Origin: JBCBUE01 sp039818285
GTDB lineage: Bacteria; Planctomycetota; Phycisphaerae; Phycisphaerales; Phycisphaeraceae
NCBI GenBank assembly: GCA_039818285.1
Contig: JBCBUE010000011.1
Location: 1-64,000 of the forward strand
Length of the DNA stretch: 64,000 nucleotides
Direction: 5' to 3'
Shown: positions 35,579-43,840 of the stretch, one piece after another
Numbering within the stretch: position 1 is the first letter of the stretch
How the letters are laid out: each line of letters starts with the position of its first letter
Notes under the pieces: generated by a model
Told to the model about the DNA's origin: nothing
What the model saw: the letters and a program-made list of their open reading frames with translations, nothing else
The model's database searches: none
Program-made: the position numbers and the translations under genes

Positions 35579-36439
35579 TTACTTGCGACGACGGCCCAGA
35601 GCGACCGCGCCACCCAGGGCGAGCAGCGCGAGGCTGGCGGGCTCGGGGATGGTGTTGGTCACGGTGAAGAACTGGTCGCCGGAGATCAGCGTGAGGTCCT
35701 GCACGCCGTCGCCGAGGTTGCCGGTGGTCTCGGGCAGCGGGCCCAGGAACTGGTTGGAGTAGAAGCCGCTGGAGGCGACGATCAGCGCGGTGACGTTGAG
35801 GTCGTCGGTCGGGTTGCCGAGCAGGGACGGATCGAGCGAGAACTCGAAGCCCGCGGTCGCGCCGGCGCCGCTGTCGGCGACACCGGCGTCGCCGCCGACG
35901 CCGCCGGTGTTGGTGTTGTCCCACGCGACGGACAGGCCGCCGAAGCTGCCGGAGGTGACGCCGCCGTTGGTGTTGAAGTCGGCGACCGAGCCGAGGCCGA
36001 CGCCGACGACCTCGGTGTCGTTGGTGAGGTCGCGGAGGCTGGCGAAGAGGTTGCCGAAGGACTCGGCGATGAACAGCATGTACTCGGGGGCGACGTCGAA
36101 CGTGTCGCCGGCGACGAGGTTCTGGTCGAAGTTGTCGCCGCTGGCCGGCACGGTGGCGGCGCCGCCGTTGTCGCCGGTGTCGATGAGCAGGACGAAGCGG
36201 TTGCCGTTGGTTTCGAGGTTGCCGGTGACGAGCAGGTTGACGGTGCCGTCGTCGGTGTTGCCGAACGCTTCGTCGAGTTCGTTGAAGTTGTCGCCGAAGC
36301 CGGTGCCGATGGACTGGGTCGACAGGGCCGGGCCGTACTCGGCGGCGGTGTTGACGCCGTCGACGATGACGGCCGAGGCCGACGAGCCGATCGCCAGGGC
36401 GGACGCGGCGGAAAGGGAAAGCAATGAAACGCGATTCAT
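35579..36439 (-). CDS. PEP-CTERM sorting-domain protein
   Basis: 286 residues. A perfect AGGAGGT Shine-Dalgarno precedes the ATG at 36439. A signal peptide (SLLSLSAASALAIGSSASA) leads a beta-rich body dominated by Gly, Asn, Asp, Thr with almost no Cys or Lys. The last 24 residues are a PEP-CTERM tail: IPEPASLALLALGGAVALGRRRK. The body has no recognised catalytic motif; WDNTNTGG and NTNGG-like stretches suggest an extracellular beta-sandwich of the starch- or glycan-binding type, which would suit the neighbouring amylase, but this is inference. Confidence 0.88.
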   Translation of the reverse strand: MNRVSLLSLSAASALAIGSSASAVIVDGVNTAAEYGPALSTQSIGTGFGDNFNELDEAFGNTDDGTVNLLVTGNLETNGNRFVLLIDTGDNGGAATVPASGDNFDQNLVAGDTFDVAPEYMLFIAESFGNLFASLRDLTNDTEVVGVGLGSVADFNTNGGVTSGSFGGLSVAWDNTNTGGVGGDAGVADSGAGATAGFEFSLDPSLLGNPTDDLNVTALIVASSGFYSNQFLGPLPETTGNLGDGVQDLTLISGDQFFTVTNTIPEPASLALLALGGAVALGRRRK

Positions 36440-36549
36440 GAGACCTCCTAACGGTGAAGAAACGGGCAGAGTCGTGCGGGCCGGCCCCTTGCCGGCGATG
36501 AGTCAAAGCCCGATCCGGCGGTCAGGCCGGGCCGGGCGTGAGGCGGGTT

Positions 36550-37500
36550 TCAAAAGTCAAGCGGCGAGATGCGGACCTCGTCCCAGCGGCTCGGGTCCAT
36601 CGACGATCCGTGGCCATCGGCGAAGGCGACATTGACCGCCTGGCTGTGTCGATCAACGCCTTCGAGCTCCGGGAAAGAACTGCGATCAATCGCGGACGAG
36701 GGAATGCGGTCTCGCAACCAGGGCGTGTCAGCGACGCCGGCGAGCGTCCCCCAGTTCGCCGAGTCGCCACCGTTGAACCACATGAAATTCGTGGAGTAGT
36801 AAACGGTGTTCGGGCGATCGAGAAGCGTGCCGGGGGTGGAATTGGGCCTTGTCCCGCAGTCCGCGTAAAGCATCGTCTCGGAAGGCGAAACGATGGCGTC
36901 GAGATCGCCGCCGAGCGATGCGTTGGGCCCACCGCCATCGGCGTAGACGCCGACCTGAGCGCCAAAGTTGAGCAGGCCGAACTGATTGTTCTGAGCGGGC
37001 AGTGACGCCACGTCGATGTTGACTCCGTATGAGATCGGCTTGTTGCCGCCGCCGACGTTGAGGGTGAACTCATGGCCGGGGTCGTCGAGCTTCATGTCGG
37101 GGTCGCTTGGGCACGTGAAGATCTCGCTCACCTGAGGGTCGGCATCGACAAACGTTGCGGATTCGCTACCGCCGAGATAGGGGACCAACGACGACGCCCA
37201 GTCCTTGGCGACGCGGTTGCCCGAGCCGTCGGTTCGGAAGGCGTTGGTTTCGCTATAGCCGTCCGAAACGATGATCGAACTCTCGGTGGTGGCTTGGATG
37301 TGCTGCTTGTAGTCGACCGCGAAGGTGTAGCCGGCCTGTCCGAGGCTGCGAACGTTGGCGAGACACTTGACCGAGCGGGCCGCGTTGCGGGCCGCGCCGA
37401 GGGCGGGCAGCAGGATCGAGATGAGCAGGGCGATGATCGAGATGACCACCAGCAGTTCGATAAGGGTGAAGGCGGTGCGACGCGGCGAGGCGTGTGACAT
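36550..37500 (-). CDS. type II secretion/prepilin-like secreted protein (DUF1559-like C terminus)
   Basis: 316 residues. The start at 37500 has AGGAG at good spacing and gives the classical prepilin leader: RRTAFTLIELLVVISIIALLISILLPALGAAR, with the conserved F-T-L-I-E cleavage site. The C terminus HSQAVNVAFADGHGSSMD matches the H..DG motif of the large planctomycete family of such proteins. The body is an Asn/Gly-rich beta domain with a few paired Cys (KCL, TCPSD, DCGTR). These proteins are processed by prepilin peptidase and form pseudopili or surface-linked filaments. It lies divergent from lacI, with an operator-like sequence 30-47 bases upstream. Confidence 0.88.
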   Translation of the reverse strand: MSHASPRRTAFTLIELLVVISIIALLISILLPALGAARNAARSVKCLANVRSLGQAGYTFAVDYKQHIQATTESSIIVSDGYSETNAFRTDGSGNRVAKDWASSLVPYLGGSESATFVDADPQVSEIFTCPSDPDMKLDDPGHEFTLNVGGGNKPISYGVNIDVASLPAQNNQFGLLNFGAQVGVYADGGGPNASLGGDLDAIVSPSETMLYADCGTRPNSTPGTLLDRPNTVYYSTNFMWFNGGDSANWGTLAGVADTPWLRDRIPSSAIDRSSFPELEGVDRHSQAVNVAFADGHGSSMDPSRWDEVRISPLDF

Positions 37501-37529
37501 GGATGAGCTCCTGAGACTCCGGGGGTCTT

Positions 37530-37547
37530 GATTAAATCGGTTAACCA
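37530..37547 (-). promoter_or_regulatory. weak LacI-operator-like site upstream of the prepilin gene
   Basis: GATTAAATCGGTTAACCA agrees at 13 of 18 bases with the stronger site at 37792-37809. It is a partial palindrome located 30 bases upstream of the prepilin-like start. Read on the minus strand it includes a TTTAAT -10-like hexamer but no good -35. Regulation by the LacI protein is suggested, not shown. Confidence 0.4.
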
Positions 37548-37773
37548 TCGGCCCGTAGGAAACGAACGACGGCTGAGGTGAGCGGGTAAAGACGTTCATG
37601 GCGTGGTGAAGGGGCGGCTGAACTCAAGAAAGAAACGACTGCGGGGCAGATCTGTGAGTGATTCGCAATGTTGATGTTAGCAGGTCGTGAGGTTCACGGC
37701 AACTGATTCAAGCGGTCAGATTGGCTAGGTGTCCGGTTGGAAGCGGGCGACTGGCGTTTTCAAAGGTGGCGGG

Positions 37774-37809
37774 TTGACCGACCATTGACTCATGTTAAAC
37801 TGTTTTACC
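37774..37809 (+). promoter_or_regulatory. lacI promoter overlapped by LacI-family operator
   Basis: TTGACC (37774-37779) and TAAACT (37796-37801) are spaced by 16 bases. GTTAAACTGTTTTACC (37794-37809) overlaps the -10 and is a palindrome with one mismatch (half-site GGTAAA). The same operator and promoter spacing occurs upstream of the pullulanase. It lies immediately upstream of lacI, so autoregulation is expected, and transcription would begin only a few bases before the proposed start codon. Confidence 0.7.
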
Positions 37810-37812
37810 AAC

Positions 37813-38967
37813 ATGTCAACCCTCTCGCCTCAATCTCTGTTACAACCCGACCCCGTGGACGAGCCATTCGATCCTTCCTCTTCATCGGGCTCCACGCCCG
37901 GCCGGCGGGCTTCGGGCCGCCGCGACGGGGGGGGCAAGCGGGTCGGCATCCGTGAGATCGCCCAGCGGGCCGAGGTCTCCACCGCCACGGTGTCGATGGT
38001 GCTGAACCAGAACCCCAAGATCACCGACGCCACCCGGCGGCGGGTCCTGCGGGTGATCAACGAGCTGGACTATCGGCCCAACCGCCAGGCCCAGGCCCTG
38101 TCAAGCAAGTACACCCGCATGCTGGGCGTGCTGCTGCCGACGCTGCGGCACGCGGTGGCCGACCCTTACTTCGGCGAGGTGCTCTCGGGCATCATCGATC
38201 GGGCGGCCAAGCGCGGTCACAAGGTGATGCTCGAGAACGTCAAGCCCGACTTTATTAAGACCCGTCAGCACATCGAGCTCTTCGAGCGGCGCTACGTCGA
38301 CGGCGTGTTCTGCATCGGCTTCGGCGGTCGGCACGCATTCATGCACGAGCTCGTCGAGGCCGAGTACCCCGTCATCGCGGTCAACAGCATCTTCGACGAT
38401 CTGACGATCGACCACGTCGTCTGCGACTACCGGGGCGGGGCCGAGCAGGTGATGACGTGCCTCAAGCAACTGGGGCACGGCCGCATCGGGCTGATTCACG
38501 GCGCCCCGGTGGTGTCCACGCAGCGGATGATCATGGACGTGTTCGCGAGTCAGACCGCTTGCGGCCAGGGCGCCGATATCAGTGACTGCATGGCGGACGG
38601 CCTGTTCACCGAGCGCGGCGGCGCCGACGCCGCCGAGGCGTTGCTCAAGCGCCACCCCGACCTGACGGCCATCTTCGCCGCCAACGACAAGATGGCCCTG
38701 GGCGCCATGCACTACGTCCAGCACCTCGGACGCCGCGTGCCGCAGGACGTCTCGATCGTCGGGTTCGACGACATCCCGCACACCGCGTTCGTCACGCCTG
38801 CCCTGACCACGATCCACACGCCGCTGTACGAGGTCGGCGTGGCCTCGGCCGACCGGCTGATCGAGCGGATCCGCGGCAAGGCCGACCCGATCAGCGACGT
38901 GCTGCCAACCCACCTCGTGCTGCGCGAGAGCACGTCGATTGCGCCGGCGGCGCGACCGGACGCCTGA
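37813..38967 (+). CDS. LacI-family regulator of the alpha-glucan locus
   Basis: 384 residues. The HTH IREIAQRAEVSTATVSMVLN (residues ~46-65) is preceded by an unusual 45-residue Ser/Pro/Gly-rich extension. The hinge YRPNRQAQALSS and the periplasmic-binding-like effector domain follow (LGVLLPTLRHAVADPYFGEVLSG, VDGVFCIGFGG, IFAANDKMALGAMHYV and DVSIVGFDDIPHT). It probably represses the adjacent alpha-glucan genes in response to maltodextrin. The start is uncertain: ATG 37813 lies 4 bases after the operator and lacks a ribosome-binding site, and a GTG at 37855 is an alternative that removes part of the extension. The ATG at 37792 lies inside the operator and is rejected. Confidence 0.85.
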   Translation: MSTLSPQSLLQPDPVDEPFDPSSSSGSTPGRRASGRRDGGGKRVGIREIAQRAEVSTATVSMVLNQNPKITDATRRRVLRVINELDYRPNRQAQALSSKYTRMLGVLLPTLRHAVADPYFGEVLSGIIDRAAKRGHKVMLENVKPDFIKTRQHIELFERRYVDGVFCIGFGGRHAFMHELVEAEYPVIAVNSIFDDLTIDHVVCDYRGGAEQVMTCLKQLGHGRIGLIHGAPVVSTQRMIMDVFASQTACGQGADISDCMADGLFTERGGADAAEALLKRHPDLTAIFAANDKMALGAMHYVQHLGRRVPQDVSIVGFDDIPHTAFVTPALTTIHTPLYEVGVASADRLIERIRGKADPISDVLPTHLVLRESTSIAPAARPDA

Positions 38968-39016
38968 ACCCACCGCCTCGACCGATTCAAGTCACCGATT
39001 CTCCGAGAGGACATCC

Positions 39017-41476
39017 ATGCCGTATCGATGGTTCGCCGGCCTGGCCGGCACGCTGCTGATTCTCGCGCTCGGCTCGGCCGAGGCCGCGTCGCACACCTTC
39101 CGGTTCGAGGCGCCGCCCGACGCCCAGACGGTCCACGTGGCCGGCTCGTTCAACGGCTGGTCGTCGTCGGCGACGCCGATGCAGCCGCGCGACGGGGCGT
39201 ACGTCGCCACCGTCGACCTGCCGGACGGGGTGCATCTCTACAAGTTCGTCGTCAACGGCGACCGCTGGCTTAACGACCCCGCCAGCGATCGCGAGTTGGA
39301 GGAGTCCGACGGCCACGGCGGGGTCAACTCGGCCGTGCTCATCGGGCTGGACGCCCGCCAACTGCCCGCGCCTCGCCCCGATCACGTCCGCGCCGACGCC
39401 GTGATCCACGACCCCGGCACGGACACGACGCTGATCGACGACGGCTGGATCATCGTGCGCTTCCGCGCTCAGCAGGGCGATGTCGAGCGAGCCGTGCTCG
39501 TGCTGGACGACGGCCAGGGCCAGCGACGCGTCCCGTTCGAGCCGGCCGGCGACGCGCTGGGCTTTACGGCCTATCGCGCCGAGGCGGCCGACCTGCCCGA
39601 CCCGGCGGCGTACGCGATCGAGCTGGTGGACGGTGACGCCACGGTGGTGCTCGATCGGGGCGGCCTGCCGTTCGGTCTCTCGACCGACTTGGACGTCGAG
39701 ACGCCGGACTGGGCGCGCGACGCGGTGTGGTACCAGGTGTTTGCCGAGCGTTTCCGCAACGGCGACCCGAGCAACGACCCCGGGGACGCCGAGTTCGAGA
39801 CGCTGCTGCCGTGGACGAGCGACTGGTGGGCGACGCACACCGAGCACGGCGAGGTCGCCGGCGAGGACAACTTCTACACCGGGCACGGCAACGTCTGGCG
39901 GCGTCGCTACGGCGGCGACCTGCGGGGTGTTGCCGACAAGCTCGACTACCTCCGCGACCTCGGCGTCAACGCCATCTACTTCAACCCCATCTTCGAGGCC
40001 GAGTCGATGCACAAGTACGACGCCTCGGACTTCCGGCACATCGACGACAACTTCGGCGTCAAGGGCGACTGGCCGGTCGTCGGTGAGACAGACGACCCGA
40101 CGACCTGGACGTGGACCGACTCGGACCGGGCGTTCCTCGACTTCCTCGCCGAGGCCAAGGCCAAGGGCTTCAAGGTCATTATCGACGGCGTGTTCAACCA
40201 CGTCGGCCAGCGGCACTACGCGTTCCAGGACGTGCTCGAGAACGGCCCCGACTCGGTGTACGCCGACTGGTTCGTCATCACCGATTGGGGTGACCCCGCC
40301 AACCACGGCCGGCCGGAGACCTACGGGCAGCCCGGCGGGATCCAGTGGGACGCTTGGGACGAGCACAACGGCGCGCTGCCGGCGTTCAAGAAAGACGACT
40401 CGCTCGGCCTCGCGCCCGGCCCGCGGCAGCACATCTTCGACATCACCCGCCGGTGGATGGACCCCGACGGCGACGGTGACCCGTCGGACGGCATCGACGG
40501 CTGGCGGCTCGACGTGCCGGGCGACATCCCGCACCCGTTCTGGCGGGACTGGCGCGTGTTGGTGAAGTCCATCAACTCCGACGCCTACATCTCTGGCGAG
40601 ATCTGGGGCATGGCCCAGCCGTGGCTTCAGGGCGATCAGTTCGACGCGGTGATGAATTACCAGTTCGCCATGCCGGCGTTGGATTTCCTGGCCGACGAGC
40701 GCGACGCGACGACGCCGACGGATTTTCTCAGCACGATGCGCGACCTGGTGTACGCGTACCCGCTGCCCGTGTCGTTCGTGCAGCAGAACCTCTACGCCAG
40801 TCACGACACGGATCGGCTGGCGTCCATGTTCGTCAACCCGGATCGGCCCTACGACGGGGAGAACCGGCTGCAGGACACCGGCCCGCACTACAACGCGCGT
40901 CGGCCCAACGACGCGGAACGGGCTCGCCATCGGCTCGCGGTCGCGCTGCAGATGACCTTCCTCGGCGCGCCGATGATTTACTACGGCGACGAGGCGGGCA
41001 TGTGGAGCCCGGACGACCCGTCCGACCGCATGCCGATGATCTGGGCCGACCTCGCGCCGTACGAGGGGCAGCAGCGCGACGTCGACACCGATCTGTTGGC
41101 GTGGTATCGGCGGATGATCGCGCTGCGTCACACCGAGCCGGCGCTGCGGCGGGGGGCGTTCGTGCCGGTGTTGGCCGATGACGCGACGGGCGTTGTCGCC
41201 TTTGCGCGGGAGCTGGACGGCCGGCGGGCGTACGTCGTGCTGAATCGATCAGACCGGGAGAGCGGAGCGACGCTGGACGGCGTGCCGGCGGGGCGGTGGG
41301 TCGACCTGGTCGACCCGCGAAACGCGGAGGTCGTCATCGGTGATGGGCCGAGCGATCGCCCGCGGCTCGTGTTGACGACCGACGCGCGGCACCAGACCGT
41401 CGCCGAGGGTGGTTCACTATCGGTCGACCTCGATCCGTGGTCGGCGGCGGTGTTCGTGCCCGAGTCTCTCGACTGA
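39017..41476 (+). CDS. exported GH13 alpha-glucan hydrolase with N-terminal CBM48-like domain
   Basis: 819 residues with a signal peptide (WFAGLAGTLLILALGSAEA). Residues ~25-110 form a CBM48/E-set glycogen-binding-like domain (VHVAGSFNGWSSSATPMQ, DGVHLYKFVVNG). A second beta domain precedes the GH13 barrel: YGGDLRGVADKLDYLRDLGVNAIYFNP, DGVFNHVG, nucleophile Asp in DGWRLDVPGD, acid/base Glu in YISGEIWG and the third acid in YASHDTDRL. The closest subfamily by motif is neopullulanase/cyclomaltodextrinase. It would degrade starch or maltodextrin in the periplasm. GAGAGG precedes the ATG. It follows lacI by 49 bases and precedes the transporter gene by 18. Confidence 0.92.
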   Translation: MPYRWFAGLAGTLLILALGSAEAASHTFRFEAPPDAQTVHVAGSFNGWSSSATPMQPRDGAYVATVDLPDGVHLYKFVVNGDRWLNDPASDRELEESDGHGGVNSAVLIGLDARQLPAPRPDHVRADAVIHDPGTDTTLIDDGWIIVRFRAQQGDVERAVLVLDDGQGQRRVPFEPAGDALGFTAYRAEAADLPDPAAYAIELVDGDATVVLDRGGLPFGLSTDLDVETPDWARDAVWYQVFAERFRNGDPSNDPGDAEFETLLPWTSDWWATHTEHGEVAGEDNFYTGHGNVWRRRYGGDLRGVADKLDYLRDLGVNAIYFNPIFEAESMHKYDASDFRHIDDNFGVKGDWPVVGETDDPTTWTWTDSDRAFLDFLAEAKAKGFKVIIDGVFNHVGQRHYAFQDVLENGPDSVYADWFVITDWGDPANHGRPETYGQPGGIQWDAWDEHNGALPAFKKDDSLGLAPGPRQHIFDITRRWMDPDGDGDPSDGIDGWRLDVPGDIPHPFWRDWRVLVKSINSDAYISGEIWGMAQPWLQGDQFDAVMNYQFAMPALDFLADERDATTPTDFLSTMRDLVYAYPLPVSFVQQNLYASHDTDRLASMFVNPDRPYDGENRLQDTGPHYNARRPNDAERARHRLAVALQMTFLGAPMIYYGDEAGMWSPDDPSDRMPMIWADLAPYEGQQRDVDTDLLAWYRRMIALRHTEPALRRGAFVPVLADDATGVVAFARELDGRRAYVVLNRSDRESGATLDGVPAGRWVDLVDPRNAEVVIGDGPSDRPRLVLTTDARHQTVAEGGSLSVDLDPWSAAVFVPESLD

Positions 41477-41494
41477 CCCGCGAGAGCGAACGCC

Positions 41495-43840
41495 ATGTCC
41501 CGCATCACCACGCCGATCAAGTGGGCCCTGACGGGCGTGACCGCGCTGTTGGTGCTGTGGGCGATGATCGATGTGGCGCAGCGTCAGTGGAGGCTGCACG
41601 GCCCGGGTGTCGAGCGGGCCGCGAAGACGCTGACGGTGCTTCACTGGGGCAACCCCGAAGAAGCGCAGATCGTCGCCGACCTGATCGATGCATTCGAGGC
41701 GGAGCACCCCGACATCCAGGTGCGCCGGCTGCACGCGTCGGACTATGACGCCAAGCTGAAGACGATGCTCGCGGCCGGCACGCCGCCGGACTTGTTCTAC
41801 CTGCGATACGAGGACGTCGCGGAGTTCGCCGACCTGGGCATCGTGATGCCGCTGGACGACGAGCTCAGCGAGGACTATCTGAGCACGTTCTACCCGCTGC
41901 TGGTCGACGCGTTCCGGTTCGATCGCGATGATGGTCAGCAGGGGCACGGCTCGCTGTACGGCGTGCCGAAGGACTTCACGACGCTGCTGTGCTACGTCAA
42001 CCTCGACCTGTTCGCGCAGGCCGGCGTCGACGTGCCTTACGGTGGCTGGACGTGGGACGAGTATGAGCGGGCGATGGGCGCGATCACCGCGCTGGACGAG
42101 GAGGTGTATGGGGGGGTGCTGCTGACGTGGCCGCTGGTGCTTCGGCAGATGGTGTGGAGCCACGGCGGGTCGTACTTCGGCGATGGGTTCACCGACATCG
42201 CGTTGGGTGAGCCGGGCGGGATCGCGGCGCTGGACACGATCCGTCGGCTTCGGTTCGAGCACGGCAGCGTGTACAACGCGACGGGGATCAGCCAAGACGA
42301 GATGGACCTGTTTCGTCGGGGGCGGATCGGCGCGATCGGCCCGCTGGGTCGTTGGATGGTGCCGCGGTACCGCAAGATCGACGCGTTCGACTGGGACGTC
42401 GTGCCGATGCCGGTGGCCGAGGGCGTCGAGCCGAAGGCGGCGATCGCGACGGTGGCATGGGCGGTCGCTCGGCAGACGCGTCAGCCGGACGCGGCGGTGG
42501 AACTGCTGCGGTTCCTGTGCGGTCGCGAGGGTCAGCGGATGCAGGCCGAGCTGGGGCTGGCGATCCCGTCGGACCGCGCGGTGGGCGAGTCGGACGCGTT
42601 CCTGGCGCCGGGGCAGCGGCCGGCGCACGCGCAGACGTTCCTGGACCTGATCGAGGTCGCGCGGCTGGCCCCCGAGCCGACGCAGAAGATCTTCGGGCGG
42701 ATTCTTGATGACGAGATGCGCGAGACGCTGAACGAGAACGACAAGACGGCCGAGCAAGCCGCGGCGGACCTGGCGGAACGCTGGACGGACGAGCTGGCGT
42801 CGCCGCTACAGACGACGCCGTACCGTGTGATGCCGTGGGGTGTGGTGCTGACGGTGCTGGGGTTGATCGTGGTGGGGCTGATCGGCTACAGCGTGGTGAG
42901 CTGGCGGCGGCAGGGGCTGGGCGCGGTCGGCGCGGGCGAGGCGATCGCGGGGTGGATGTTCATCGGGCCCTGGGCGACGGGGTTCGTGCTGCTGATCGCC
43001 GGGCCGATGGTGGTGTCGCTGCTGCTGGCGTTGACGAAGTGGTCGGCGATGTCGCCGCTAGCCGAGGCGAAGTTCGTCGGGGTCGACAACTTCGTGCACC
43101 TGTTCCGGTTCGACCCGGCGTTCTACCAGTCGCTGTGGGTGACGAGCTACTACACGCTGCTGGCGGTGCCGATCACGCAGGCGGCGGCGATCGGGATCGC
43201 GCTGCTGATGAACCAGGCGTTGCCGGGGATCGGGCTGTTCCGCACGGCGTACTTCGTGCCGTCGGTGGTGACGGGCGTGGCGTTGGTGACGCTGTGGATC
43301 ACGCTGTTCAACACCGACGAGGGGCTGCTCAACGCGGCGCTGGGCGTGCCGCTGGGGTGGTTCGGGCTGGCGCCGCCGGACTGGTTCGGCACGGACGCGG
43401 CGATCTTCGCGGTGCCGGGCGTGACGCTGATGACGCTGTGGGGCGTGGGCGGGGGGATGATCATCTACCTGGCGGGGCTGAAGAATATCCCCGGGTCGCT
43501 GTACGAGGCGGCGACGATCGACGGCGCCGGGCCGGTGCGCAAGTTCTTGGCGGTGACGGCGCCGATGCTCAGCCCGCTGATCTTCTTCAACCTGATCATG
43601 GCGATCATCGCGTCGTTCCAGGTGTTCACGCAGGCGTACGTGATCCGCGGGTCGGCGTCGAGCACGAACGAGCACCTGATGTTCTACCTGCTCAACCTGT
43701 ACGACCACGCGTTCCGCTTCCACAACATGGGCTACGCGTCGGCGATGGCCTGGGTGCTGTTCGTCATCCTCATGGCGCTGACGCTGCTGGTCTTCCGCGG
43801 CAGCAAGGGCCTGGTCCACTACGAGGGGCTGAAGGCATGA
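41495..43840 (+). CDS. ABC transporter fusion: solute-binding protein plus MalF-like permease
   Basis: 781 residues. Residues 1-35 hold a membrane anchor (WALTGVTALLVLWAMIDVA). Residues ~45-410 are a family 1 extracellular sugar-binding protein (LTVLHWGNPEEAQIVADLI, DYDAKLKTMLAAGTPPDLF, GPLGRWMVPRY). A membrane helix at ~443 leads into a MalF-type permease (residues ~475-781) with the EAA loop EAATIDGAGPVRKFLAVTAP near residue 671. The binding domain is thus tethered to the permease in one polypeptide. It would import maltodextrins as a unit with the MalG-like partner, whose start overlaps its stop (ATGA). No ATPase gene follows, so a shared MalK/MsmK-type ATPase elsewhere must energise it. 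Confidence 0.92.
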   Translation: MSRITTPIKWALTGVTALLVLWAMIDVAQRQWRLHGPGVERAAKTLTVLHWGNPEEAQIVADLIDAFEAEHPDIQVRRLHASDYDAKLKTMLAAGTPPDLFYLRYEDVAEFADLGIVMPLDDELSEDYLSTFYPLLVDAFRFDRDDGQQGHGSLYGVPKDFTTLLCYVNLDLFAQAGVDVPYGGWTWDEYERAMGAITALDEEVYGGVLLTWPLVLRQMVWSHGGSYFGDGFTDIALGEPGGIAALDTIRRLRFEHGSVYNATGISQDEMDLFRRGRIGAIGPLGRWMVPRYRKIDAFDWDVVPMPVAEGVEPKAAIATVAWAVARQTRQPDAAVELLRFLCGREGQRMQAELGLAIPSDRAVGESDAFLAPGQRPAHAQTFLDLIEVARLAPEPTQKIFGRILDDEMRETLNENDKTAEQAAADLAERWTDELASPLQTTPYRVMPWGVVLTVLGLIVVGLIGYSVVSWRRQGLGAVGAGEAIAGWMFIGPWATGFVLLIAGPMVVSLLLALTKWSAMSPLAEAKFVGVDNFVHLFRFDPAFYQSLWVTSYYTLLAVPITQAAAIGIALLMNQALPGIGLFRTAYFVPSVVTGVALVTLWITLFNTDEGLLNAALGVPLGWFGLAPPDWFGTDAAIFAVPGVTLMTLWGVGGGMIIYLAGLKNIPGSLYEAATIDGAGPVRKFLAVTAPMLSPLIFFNLIMAIIASFQVFTQAYVIRGSASSTNEHLMFYLLNLYDHAFRFHNMGYASAMAWVLFVILMALTLLVFRGSKGLVHYEGLKA

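Larger units (their letters stand above)
37501..37812. other. 312-base divergent regulatory region
   Basis: No gene is visible between the prepilin-like gene and lacI. The region contains one operator-like sequence near the minus-strand start (37530-37547) and a promoter with a strong operator near the plus-strand start (37774-37809), plus an AT-richer unstructured middle without obvious hairpins or ORFs. Confidence 0.8.

Noticed and set aside
37792..37812. ATG at 37792 as the lacI start
   Set aside because: It lies inside the operator and upstream of the predicted transcription start, so it could not be in the message.
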